From the NCBI GenBank assembly GCA_002150815.3, contig NDFF03000011.1, forward strand, positions 744,001-808,000: DNA of 64,000 nucleotides. Reading direction: 5' to 3'. The first letter of the stretch is position 1; the number at the start of each line of letters is the position of its first letter. The notes beneath the pieces are model-generated. The model had not been told where the DNA came from, searched no databases, and worked only from the letters and a program-made list of their open reading frames with translations. The translations under genes were made by a program, and so were the position numbers. Shown piece after piece: positions 47,956-59,059 of this stretch. This DNA is from Grammothele lineata (lineage: Eukaryota > Basidiomycota > Agaricomycetes > Polyporales > Polyporaceae).

Positions 47956-48320
47956 GCTGTGAGCGATCGAATGCGCGTGCGCGAGGGGGGTGCCGGACCC
48001 GTACTGTAGAACACACTGCTTTCGCTGTATACGCTGTAATTCATTTTCCTTTCGTGTTCCTTGAAAGGCGTGGTGGATGCGTGAAGGCCGCTAGGGAGTC
48101 GCGGCCTTCGAATCTGTGAAGTACTGCATCCACGCAGTTAGGCGTGTCTTCCACCAGGCTATGTTTCTTTAGACATTCTACATTGGGGGCGCACATTAAG
48201 CCACAGCCCTCTAACCCATTATCGGTACACCACGAAATCGCTTCTATACGCTATAAAATGTACTCCCCGTCAACAGGATGCCGTAGGGCGAGGCTAGTAT
48301 ACCCGATGTCACTCGCTCGA
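47956..48320. other. Intergenic between converging genes
   Basis: 3' flanks of RPN1 and the first hydantoinase-fusion gene. Nothing recognisable. Confidence 0.5.
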
Positions 48321-51300
48321 CTACGCACTCGCGTACTCCTTCACAACGCTCGCAGGGTCCCTGTAGGACGCCACAGGGACGAAAGGAACGTCTGTAAGGC
48401 TGCACGTGCATCTCTGTCAGTTTCCCCTCCTGCGACACGACCTCGAGGTGGATACTCACTCGAACGCCTCAGGGCCGCCCGACTGCAAGCCCTCCTTCGT
48501 GTTCCAGAGCGGGTGGCCCGCGAGGGCCATGACGGTGACGCGCAGGCCGTAACGGTACTCGGGCGTGCCGAGCGCGGCGCCGTTCTGCGAGTCGAGCACG
48601 GAGATGAGGTCCGGCACCGTCGTGTAGATCTACGGACGAAGGAGGTGGGGCCGTCAGCACCCCAGCCATCATCTACAGAGTCGTATATAATATAATTCAC
48701 GCACCTTCTTCTCGCCGCCGGGAGTCTTGATGTACGCGTAGATATTCTCGTTCTGGAACGGGATCACCAGCCTGTCCTCCGCCCCGCACTTGATCAGCTG
48801 CGCCGCCGCGCCCGGCTCCCCATCCTCCTCCTCGTCCTCCCGGAGCGGCGCGATCGTGACCTCTCCCCACGTAAAGCCCGCCCTGACCTCCCTCTGCACG
48901 TCCACGATCTTGCCCACGAACAGGCACGCGCCGTTCTGGAGCTCGAGGATCGCGCGGGGGATGCCCTTGAGGTCGTTATCGCGCCTGCAGCGCGCGACGG
49001 CGCGCCCGATGCGCCACGCCTGCGAGACGCTGTGCGGGACGCCGTACGCGGCGAGGATCTTGCGCGGGAGCGGGGCGCCCGCGACGCCGGACTTGGACCC
49101 CATCTCGGTCGTCGCGGCGCGCAGGATCGTCTCGACTGCGAACCTGTTGCGGGCGGAGGGGAGGACCTGACGTGTGGGGAAGGGGGCGGGGGCGGGGGCG
49201 GGGAAGAGACAACGTGCATCAGCGTCGAGCATCGGCATGACGGTCTCCCGCGGCGCGCAGAGCTTCCATGCCCCCGCACGAGCGAGCGGGCGGGCGGTGG
49301 GGCCGCCGCGGGACGGGAGAGGCAACGGGGCCGACACTTACGAGAGTACTGCCTATGCCGTCAGAGATGGCGCACGGCCAGAGGCTGTTCGGCAGCCCGT
49401 ACACGCCCGGCAACCTAAGCAGCGCAAGCGCCGTCGCGTGAACGTCAGCATTAGCACCCGGCTTTCAGCGCGCCCGGGGTCGTCGGGAGCGAACAGCAGC
49501 GCCGGCGGCTACGCACTTTTGGTACATCTGCAACGCCCAAGGGCAATCGCGCGACTCAGTCAGTTAGGAGCTAGCCTCACGGGCGGGCGCGGAGGCCGAA
49601 CAAAGGCACGCACCCTGGGGTAGGCGCGGCCCATGAGGTCGCAGTCCATGACGGTCTTACCCGTCTCGGCGGCGACGAGGAAGGGCTGCACGCCGTTGCC
49701 GCCCCCGATCTCGTTCGAGATGAAGCCTGTAAAGTCGCTGACGCCCATGTACTTCACGAGAGCGCGCGCGGCACCGGGGATCTCGTCTCCGCCTTGCAGA
49801 CGCTCCAGCTGTCCGTTTCACAGTGGTGAGCTAATTATCTAAAGCGACAGACGAGACAGAACTTACAGCAACAGTGGGCGAGCCCTGATGTAGTAGCGTC
49901 AATGCGGGATCGGTGGTAAACGTACGACATGCACATACCATGAAACCACAGCGGATGAAAAGATCATCCTCGGGGACGTCGTCGGGGTCAACGACCTGCG
50001 TAATATCAGCTCCACGAACCGCGGTGCGCAGGTAAGAAGAGCTCACAAGAATCTCCTTGCCCTCGCGCAACGCCTGCCTCGACATCAAGAACGGCGGGTA
50101 CGACGACCCGCCCCCTCCCGTGCCCAGAATCGCACAGCCCTCCGCGATCCACTCTACGCCCCACGCCCAAAAATCAGAATCAGCACACACACTCCATCCC
50201 ACAATCCACAAGGCCCAAAGGCACCCACCAAGGTCGACCTCCGACAGCTTCCACTGCCTATTCGGCAGAATCGTCGGCCTATACGCCTCGATATCGACGC
50301 TCGCCTCCGCGAGCCCGCTGCCCTCCGCCGCCTCCGCCGCGTTCGTGAGCGCCTTCTCGCCCTCGCCGTCCGCGTGCGCGTCCTCGGCGAGCGCCGCGTC
50401 CTCCGCGCCGTCAACGGTCGCGACGGCCTGCGGGGCGAGGTCGCCCGCGGCCTTGACCATGATGCGCGTCGCTTGGTTCGTGACGTACTGCGGGGAAGGG
50501 AAGGGCGGGGGGTCGGGGTCGGTGGATCAGCCACGAGTCCTCGGAGCGCGAGGAGAACGGAGGGAAGAGCAAAGAAAAGAAGGAGGGCAAGGAAAGCGAG
50601 GAAGGGGCCGCAACGCACCTGCACGGGTATGTTCGCCACTTCGACGATGCGCGTCGAGCTGGGGTCCGCGCCGGCGGCGACGGCCTTGGCCACCGCCTGC
50701 GTCTTGATCTCCTCGATCACGTCGTGGACGTTACGCCCCGCGAGGATCTCGATTGTGTCGATCTCGCCCGCGACTACCACCACGAAAGTAGCCTAATTAG
50801 CCTGGCTCCGCGACTACGAAAGCGAGAAGAGGGCGTACCTTTGGCCATGGCGGCGCCGACGGCATTGGCAACGCCGAAGTAGGGCGGGCGGATGATCTCC
50901 TTCACGCCGGCGAGGGTGTCTGGGGAGATGATACTACCACCGCCGACGAGGAGCACGGTGATGTCCTCGGGAGACGTCTTCATCCTAGTGTGCCTATTAG
51001 TTGAAGTTCTAAGTTTAAAGAAGCGAAGAGACATACTTGTCGATGATATTTTCGAGGAGCTTCTTGATCCTCTGCATACCCTGGGCGACCGTGTCTTCGC
51101 TCACGTCCGCCACTCGCGCCTTGTCGCCCAGCTCAGCACGCCCACTCGCCACGATCAGGTCCGTCGTGGTCAGCACCTCTCCCCCAAACACACGCGCGTC
51201 CCGAGTCAGGTTGTACCCAACCGACTCGGGCCCGACAGCCACCCGCCCCGCCTCGTTCGTATGCACGACGGACCCGCCACCCAGTGCGATGGACTGCACG

Positions 51301-52592
51301 TCCGCCATCGCAAAGTTCGTCCGCACCCCGCCGACCTCGATGAACGACGCCGCCTGCCTCGGGAACCCCGACGGAAGCAGCACACCCACATCCGACGTCG
51401 TCCCCCCAACGTCCACCACAATCGTCGACTTTCCCTTCTCGCCCCCCGCCCCGTCCCCGGCGCTCCTCGTCCTATCGTCCAACCCCGCAAGGAACGCGGC
51501 CCCGCGCATCGAGTTCGTCGGGCCCGACGCGAACGTGCGGATGGGCAGGCGCGCGGCGGACGCGGCGGTGGTGAGCGTGCCGTCGTTCTGGGTGAGGAAG
51601 AGCGGGCAGGACAGGGAGAGCGCGCGCATGGCGGCCTGGAAGCCGCGGATGGTGCGCTGGGCGAAGGTGAGGATCGCGGCGTTGAGGATCGACGCGTTTT
51701 CGCGCTCGAGCAGGCCCACTTGGCCGACTGCGAGCATCGTAGAGCCGACCGGAACAGCGGCGGGTGCGGAGGTCAGACAGAGTGCGGAGGAAGAAGCTGA
51801 AAAGGGAGTGGACGTGCCTTCCTTGGAGCAAACGATGTTCGCGGAAGGCCCGAGCTCGCGCGCGACGATGGCGCGTGCGCGGCCCTCGTGCTTGTCCTCG
51901 TTGTCGAGGGTAGAGTAGATACCAGTCAAGACGACCTACAGGTGACGTCAGAGACAGCCCGCGTGCCCGTCCACCGAAGCATGGAACCGTAGAACCGGCG
52001 TACGTTTTTGAGACCCTTTTGTTTGATGATGGCGCACTGCTCGACGAGCTGCTCTTCGCTCAATGGGCGGATCTCCTTCCCGTCAACTGGGTGCTTTCTG
52101 AGCGTTCAGATCGGGGTGAAACAGTGCATGTGTGCGTACTTTCAAAGCCACCGTCGACATAGCCGACGTGCCCCTCGGTGAGAACTCGGAGGGGCTTGGG
52201 GAAGTCGATGAACGGGGGGCACTGGCGGGTGTAGGGCCCGCAGAGACGGACGACGGCGACCTTTGCGAGCCGGCGTGCGTCGGCCTCGAGGACGGCGTTG
52301 ATGAATGCGGTGGTGCCGATGCTAACCGAGGCGACTTCGGAGGGGGAGACGGATGCGAGCTTGAGAACCTCGCGGACGGCATTTTCGATACCTTTGGAGA
52401 CATCGGTCGTCGTGGGTGCTTTGTAGTGGGAAAGAACGCCACGACCGGGCTCGTGGAGGCGAGTCACGTCGATGAGGACACCGTCGGTGTTGGTACCTGC
52501 GATGGGGGCACGGGCCGGGTGAGGATGCATATGACGTCGTGCCCGGGAGCATTGAAGGGCGCACCTCCGACGTCGACGCCAATGCGAAGCAT
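48321..52592 (-). CDS. Hydantoinase A / DUF917 fusion protein, paralog 1
   Basis: Seventeen exons: 52565-52592, 52140-52496, 52004-52086, 51818-51935, 51037-51727, 50839-50984, 50619-50773, 50229-50487, 50047-50153, 49939-49995, 49867-49884, 49614-49808, 49517-49527, 49342-49414, 48705-49166, 48460-48629, 48321-48399; 1002 aa. The N-terminal half is a hydantoinase/oxoprolinase-type ATPase: MLRIGVDVGGTNTDG phosphate loop, SIGTTAFINAV, second phosphate motif VVDVGGTTSDVGV, and LVGGGSIISPD. The C-terminal half is DUF917: WIAEGCAILGTGGGGSS, NEIGGGNGVQP, CDLMGRAYP, SDGIGSTL. In bacteria these two modules are often neighbouring genes next to hydantoin or lactam use genes. ATP-dependent opening of a cyclic amide is likely; the substrate is not known. 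Intron 51728-51817 uses a GC donor. Exons of 11 and 18 nt are present. Confidence 0.9.
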
Positions 52593-53460
52593 GGTTTGCG
52601 AGCGCTGTGGTGAATGGATGGAAGCCGTGGGAGGACCGGAGGCGTTGTACGGGCAGAGGTGGGCAGAGACATTTCCATGAGACTTAAGAAGTCGGGGCGT
52701 CGAGTGCGATCGGGGACGATAAGAGAAGGAATAATGGGGCGGGGCGGGAACGGTTGAGGCAGAGAGGCTGCTTATCGTGTTCGTTATACCTGGGCTGGGA
52801 GAACCATCTTGCTCGCTGGCCGGCCAGGGCCACTCGGCGAAGGCGGCGGCGGACGCGCTCCTGACCCAGAACGGGGAGGCGGAGGTGGCTGAGACGGCGT
52901 TCCGGCGCGGAGGCAGCCTGCACAGTGCAGGGACCTGGGCGCTAGTTCGCGGGGAGCTCGACCCTGAGGCGCTGTGGCTGCCGGCGGTCGCGGGAGGAGC
53001 TCAGCGCCGGGTTCCGGATCGCACGGACAACCCGGCCGTCTCGCCCGCACGCGCCAACTGCGGCCCGCTCCTCCCCGGGGAGCAGCCCGACGCTATTCGC
53101 ACCGGAGACGGGGAGAGGAGGCCTCGCGCTGCTCGCGAGGGGCTCGTCGAGGTGAGGCTCGCGCCCGTCTCGGCGCCGTCGCCCTAGTGCAGCGCTAGAG
53201 GAAGCTGTCTTGTCTATTCTGCTCCGCTAGCCCGCGCAACAGCCACCGCCTGCCTGCTAGCGCAAGGACGGCGCGCCCAATCAGGGATGGTACCTCCACC
53301 ATCCTCACAAGCCGAGCAATCCCAGCGCCAGGCGCCAATCCCCCCCGTCCACTTCATATTCCGCCCCCACGTCGCGCTCTCATGACACCCCTTCCTCCCT
53401 CCGCACCCTCCGTCCCCTCCCCAAGCCCGAAGCCCTCCTCACGCCCGCGCGGGGCAAGCC
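52593..53460. promoter_or_regulatory. Divergent intergenic region, hydantoinase fusion 1 / amidase
   Basis: The 868-bp region separates two divergently transcribed enzyme genes and may be a shared promoter. No TATA box or clear motif recognised. Open frames here are shadows of GC-rich DNA. Confidence 0.35.
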
Positions 53461-56189
53461 ATGTCCTCCTACTTCGCCCATCGGGCAGACTGGTGAGTCT
53501 CGTCTCCACGCGTTCCCTCCTACTCTCTACGCACGGCCTGCAATCCACGCCAATTCCATACGCCCTCCCCGCGCTCACGTCATGGGAATGCACAAACCGC
53601 GCAGAAGCACTCCCTGCCAAGCGTCGACCTGCCACCCGCTTCGTCCCTCGCGCAAAAGCCTATCCTACACCCCGCATCGTCACTCGCAGCCCTCGACGAT
53701 CCTCCCTTCGTTCGGCCGCCGTGGGCGGCGCGCGTCATGTGCGCTCGAGTGCGGCGGTATCGGGGGAACCGTTGCGTGGCGTCGGCCACAAGCTCCCCCG
53801 CGGTCAATTGTCGCAGACCCGGCATCGCGCGTGGAGTGGCTTCTGGTTCGTCGTTTATTGCCACTGCTCGGGGAGGCCTATGCGCCGGCTACCGAGGCAT
53901 AGAAGGGAGCGGGATGGACGTTTTTGATCGCTGTTAATTGCTCGCCGCTCTGGCTCCCCGTGGCGATAGTCCGTCCATGTGTTTGCGCCGCGGGACGCGC
54001 GCATGGAAAAGGCTCAGGGTGCTTCACCCTATTCTATAGCACCACCTCTGTTCACTTTGTCTCGGTTTTGTCTAATCCATTGACCACTGACGGACTGGAA
54101 CCGGTAGTGACCGCAAGAAACGAGAGTTGCAGGCGAAGTTCTCCGCCATCCCCCAAGTCTACCGTGCGCCCTTGACGGAGACCGACACCAAGATCCTTGG
54201 TCTCTCGCTCTCGCAGCTGGTTTCGACATGTGAGCAGAGGAGTGCAATAGGCCTACTCGACGTCCTTGAAGCGTACGGCAAGCGTTGTCTCCTCGCAAAC
54301 GACGCCACCAATTGTATCGCCGATATCTTCCTCGACGAAGCAGCAGCGTCCACATCCACCGCGTCGCCCTCTTCCAACCGCCCCCTCCTCGGTGTCCCGG
54401 TCAGCATCAAGGAGTGTATCGACATCGCCGGACACGACTCCACAATAGGCTATTCCTCCCGCGTCGGCCACCCCGCCCAACAATCCGCCCCCCTCATCCA
54501 CCTCCTCCAAGACGCCGGCGCGCTCATCTACGCCAAGACGACCCTACCCACCGGCTGCCTCTCATTCGAGACGAGCTCCGACCTCTTCGGGCGCACAACG
54601 AACCCCTACAACCCCGCATTTTCTCCAGGCGCGTCGACCGGCGGCGGCGGCGCGCTGCTCGCCTGGCAGGGCAGCATGATCGAGATCGGCACCGACCTCG
54701 GCGGCAGCACGCGCTATCCCGCCGCGTTCTGCGGCCTGTACTCCGTCAAAGGCTCGCACGGCCGCTTTCCCAGCCAGGGCTCGCAAGGGTGTCTGCCTGG
54801 GCTCGAGGCCGTCCCGACGATCACGGCGCCCCTCGCGCGTACACTCGACGACCTACAGGAGTTTTGGCGACGGGTAGTTGGCATGCGGCCTTGGGACTAC
54901 GACCACAACGTGCGTACGCGTCCTTATCTCGTCCCGTGGCGCACGAAAATGCGCAAGTGTGGGCGTAGCGCGCTGACGGCACCCTCCCACAGTGCGTGCC
55001 AATACCGTGGCGGCCCGTCGACTACCTGCAGACGGGCCAGAAGCTCAAGTTTGGCATGATCGCAGACGACGGTGGGTGGTCTTCTGACGCGGCGCGCTGG
55101 CACCGCCGCTAAGCTGGCACTCACTCACTCGTTCGCGGCAGGCGTCATCCCCCTCCCCCCCGCGACGACACGTGCGCTGCAGGAGGCCGCAGACGCGCTC
55201 CGAAAGCAGGGACACGAGGTCGTACCTTTGTGCGTCGCGTTTCACCGCACCGCGCCCCGCCGCGCCATGTCCGCTCACGCCCCGCCAGCTACCCCCCAAG
55301 CCAGCTAGAAGGCCTGAAGATAGGCTACCAGCTCATGTTCGCGGACGGAGGTGCGTCCACAGCGCTCGTCACCTTTCATCCAACTTCAACGCTAACCTAA
55401 TTGCCCCCTATCACACAGCGGTGTCCGCGATGCGCCGGCGCAGGAGCGGCGAGTTCCTCTCGCCCGCCTTCCGCACGGTGCGGTTCATCCTCCGCCTTCC
55501 CCTTTGGCTCAAGCGTCTGCAAGCCCGCTTCCTCCGCTGGTTCTCGCGCCCCTGGGGGCGGAACGACGCGTGGGCGTCCCTGCTCGAGGTCTTCCACCCC
55601 AAGTCCGCGTGCGAGGAGCACGCGCTCGTCGAGCAGCGCGACGCGTACAAGGCGGCGTGGCACGCGGCATGGAAAGCTGAAGGGTTGGACTTTGTGCTCA
55701 CTGCGCCGCATGCGCTCCCCGCGATGCCGATCGCACCAGAGACGAGCGACAAGGCGACGCTCGTGTCCGCCGACTACGCGTTCCTGTACACCGTCGTACG
55801 TACCCCTCCCCTTCCCCTCCCACGCCCCTCCCACACTCCCCCCTTACCCCCCACTTCACCCCACACACGCCCACATCGGTAGCTAACCCCCACCCCGTAC
55901 CCTCCCCCCACAGCTCGACTACGCCGCAGGCGTCCTCCCAGTCGGCACCGTCGACCGCGCGCGGGACGCGTACCCCCCGAACTTCCGGGAGGGCGCGGCG
56001 TACCGCGGGATGAACGACGTCGCGCGGGGGGTGCACGAGATCTACGACGCGGACGCGATGCACGGGCTCCCGCTCGCCGTGCAGCTCGTCGGGCGCCGCT
56101 TCGAGGAGGAGAGGGTCCTCGCGGGGATGAGGGTCGTCGAGAGCGCGCTTGCTGCGAATGGTGGGGGGTTCGTTCCTCGGCAGTTCTGA
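53461..56189 (+). CDS. Amidase (amidase-signature family, FAAH-like)
   Basis: Exons 53461-53492, 54108-54909, 54993-55071, 55142-55229, 55289-55350, 55419-55795, 55914-56189; 571 aa. It hydrolyses a linear amide bond to acid plus amine. The Ser-cisSer-Lys triad is present: Lys of GVPVSIKECID near residue 112, cis-Ser of GASTGGGGAL near 187, nucleophile Ser of GTDLGGSTRYPAAF near 211; the 24-residue spacing of the two serines equals that of mammalian FAAH. The C-terminal part has DYAAGVLPVGTV and GLPLAVQLVGRRFEEE, both standard. The first exon encodes only about 10 residues (MSSYFAHRAD) and is separated by a 615-nt intron, far longer than any other here, so the start is less sure than the rest; the TTG-rich frame after 54108 has no early ATG. 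It lies between the two hydantoinase-fusion genes. Confidence 0.9.
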
Positions 56190-56586
56190 TTGGTGCTGGA
56201 TGCTTGCTGTTGGATGCTGGATGCTGGATGTTGGTGGAGAACTGTAAGTTTGGTTGTGGTTCTTTTCTTTTCCCTTTCGGAGATTTGGAGATATAGTATC
56301 TCTAGCGCGCGACGGACGGCGTCGCGCGCATACCCGCTCGTTTTGATATCCCAAGCCTAAGTTAAGGACGACACACACATGCCTACCCACACTCGTTATT
56401 ACTTACCGCCGTGTTTAACTAGTATGCCCTCACCTCGGTTCGGATACTGGCCCCGGAAACTCCCCTCGACATACATAGTAGTCCATCTCTCCCGTTAATA
56501 TTCTGTTGTGTTTGTACATGAGCCATATCAGCTGCCATCTAATACCCTGTAACACTACGCGTAATGCTCCTATCCCTTATTTGCCC
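56190..56586. other. Intergenic between converging genes
   Basis: 3' flanks of the amidase and acetyltransferase genes. It begins with a short tandem repeat of the unit TGGATGCT (about 56200-56232). Confidence 0.5.
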
Positions 56587-58045
56587 CTAGCACCAACAGA
56601 ACCTTCAATCCCCGTCAGCGATCGGACCCAGAACGCTCAAGAAAGACACGGCGACGGCAAGTAACACTCACTTCTCGTTGTACACCCAGTCAATCTCGTC
56701 CTCGCCTTCCTCCCCGTACCACTTCACAGCGGACAGGTGCTCGTCCCGCTCGACCGTCGTCCACCCCCGCGCCTCCGCGAGCGCGCGCAGATGGTCGGGC
56801 ATGTACCAGAACTCGACCCGCTCGCACTTCTCCTCGCGCGCCGCGGCGAGGAGCTCCTCGAGCAGGATGGGGAACGTCCGCTCGTCCGCGCGGAGCCGCG
56901 CTACTACTAGCGTGCGCTTCTCCCCGCGCGCAGGGTCGAGCGTCCACGACACGAAGTGTACCTCCTCCTTCCCCACCTCCTTCTCCTTCCCTCCCCTGAG
57001 GGAGGCAAGCACCTCCGCGATCCCGCTCGCCCCCTCAGGCACAACCGCGACGCCCCAACACTCGGTAGGAAGCTCGGGCAAGAGCTTCCCGTCCGCCCCG
57101 CGCCGGGCAGTGTCGAAGCCCATCGTGCGGTTGATCACGAACGCGCCGACCCCCCCGTCCGGGAGGAACGTAATCTGCACGCGCCCCGGAGCCGCCTCCG
57201 CCGCGCGCGCGAGGTCCGCGCGGACCCAGTGGGCGTCGTGTGCGTACAGCGCGACGACGTCGTCTGCTGTGAGCCGTACCGTCTTCACGTCCGTGCTTGG
57301 GGCGTTACTAGCTGGGGGGACGGGGGCGAGGAAGGTCGCTCGTGCGCCGAGCGTCGCCCAGCCGTCCCGCGCGCCCTCGGTCGTCCCGCAGCCGTGGTAG
57401 AACTCACGGCCGACATCGCTGTACAGCACAGAGAACGCCGCGTCCGCAACGCCCGCCCGCGCAAGGGTCTCCACGTCGGGGGGCGCGCCCCACGCCGTGG
57501 GGAAAGCCGCATCGACGGCGGGCGACCGCGGACGAATGGCCCAGTGGAGGAGGCGCATCATGTGCTGCGCGTAGCCTTTCCGGCGGTTCTGAGGCGGGGT
57601 GTAGACGGACGCGATGCCGTACGCGGTGGCCTCCGTCGGGGAGGAGGCGCCGCGCGGGGCGGCGAGGGCGGTGCGGCGGAATCTGGAGAGCGAGCGGTGA
57701 GTCACAGGTCGGTAAGGCGGGTCTGGGGAAGAGAGGGAGGGACTGACGTCTCGCAGGAGCATAGGAAGGCGAGGGTCGTAGGATCGTTTCGCGGCGCGAG
57801 TACCCTATGAACGAAGTATCTTCTCAGCTTGTATTCAATACTGTTTTCTCCGGAAACGCGAACCAAGTAATGAGCCGCCCGTTAGCAGCGTGCTCATGGT
57901 CGTCCATGACCTCGTCCCGGCGGAGGTATCCCTCCTCGGACTGTCCGCGCCCCCACTGGACGGCTGTGCGCTTGCGCGACTCGATGACCTGCTCGTGCGT
58001 CGCAGGGAAGAGCGACAACTCCGAGAGCGCGATTGTGTTGGACAT
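56587..58045 (-). CDS. LYC1-like lysine acetyltransferase (GNAT-related)
   Basis: Exons 57864-58045, 57748-57804, 56672-57682, 56587-56602; 421 aa. Start MSNTIALSELSLFPATHEQV, then ESRKRTAVQWGRG, LITWVLAPRNDP and the acetyl-CoA site YGIASVYTPPQNRRKGYAQHMM, where the R/Q-x-x-G/A loop is visible as NRRKGYA. The segment SVLYSDVGREFYHGCG is characteristic of fungal LYC1 relatives, which N6-acetylate lysine in lysine catabolism. The main exon appears to stop after VYNEK, but that stop lies within a GTGAGT donor; the 16-nt terminal exon 56587-56602 adds FCWC, giving the family's usual end. The substrate may be lysine or another amine released in this gene block. Confidence 0.85.
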
Positions 58046-59059
58046 GATAAACGTTGGTGATGTTGTGGGCAAGAGTAGACAGTGTCGCTATGTTAGCCAT
58101 CGATATGTACTTACATGCCCTCAGTGACGAAGTTGACTCGGGACTAAGCGCTAGCGGTGCAGGTGGGCGGCTAAGCGTCGGACCCGTTGGACCTTTTCCA
58201 ACTCACCGTGCGGCCCCCTTTGAACGTAGCCCATGGGCCCGGTTAACGCTGATCCCTACCGCCCAATCGAATATGTTGGAGAAGAGTCAGGTATGTTGCA
58301 CTTCATTGGTCCGATTCTTACGTGTTTTCCGAATGCGACTCCGTATTTTGCGGAATAGCCAGCTCGCGACTCGCTCAAGAGAGGTACTGATGAGGTACCC
58401 GCAGCTTACGAACTCGTGCCACTGGTAAGAAATCGATATATGGACAACCACGTGTGGTGGGCGCAACGTTTGCTTGCTGGTAATGAAAAAGTGAGTCACC
58501 TCGAGCTCCTCCTTCTGGGGTCGAACTGGAGGAGTGGTGGCTACTGGTGGCTGGTATCTTTTTTTCTCGCCGGGCCGACGAGCACGACAGGAACGGAGAC
58601 CCGCATTCTGGGCCCGTCGGCTTGCGCAGCTACCTCCTCGATCTTATTCCGCGAGCGGCACCGGAGCTGTGCCGTTTTCTGACGAAGCGCATTTAGACTT
58701 TCCCGCGCGGATGAGTCGAGCCTGGCGTGGAAGCCGCGAACGCTGCAGATCCAGGCAGATCCCTGCAGATCCCCGGCCAAGCTCAAGCGCGGCCCCTGAC
58801 GGATCCTCCTTCGGAAATCCTGCGACGGCGGCCTGTTCAGGAACACCCTTCCGCCGAAATTGACGGGTGCGATTGCGAGATGGTTCATCCCCACAGCACA
58901 GAGATAAGGGCCTCCGCTCCGTCGCCTCAACCATTGCATCTCTCATCTTATCAGCATTGATCGAGCTGTGGCTGCCCGGACTTAAAGCGTCGGAGAGCCG
59001 TTCTCGTCTTGAAACAACCGCGTCCTCCGCTCCCTCCTCGTCCTCCACATCCACGCAAC
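58046..59059. promoter_or_regulatory. Divergent intergenic region, LYC1-like / hydantoinase fusion 2
   Basis: About 1 kb between two divergent starts. Small open frames carry no domain. It presumably holds both promoters; no motif stands out. Confidence 0.35.

Noticed and set aside
51037..51918. 293-codon plus-strand frame over the hydantoinase fusion
   Set aside because: Antisense shadow; paralog 2 confirms the coding strand.
56668..56670. TGA after VYNEK as the true end of the LYC1-like protein
   Set aside because: It lies inside a consensus donor, and a 16-nt downstream exon restores the family C-terminus.
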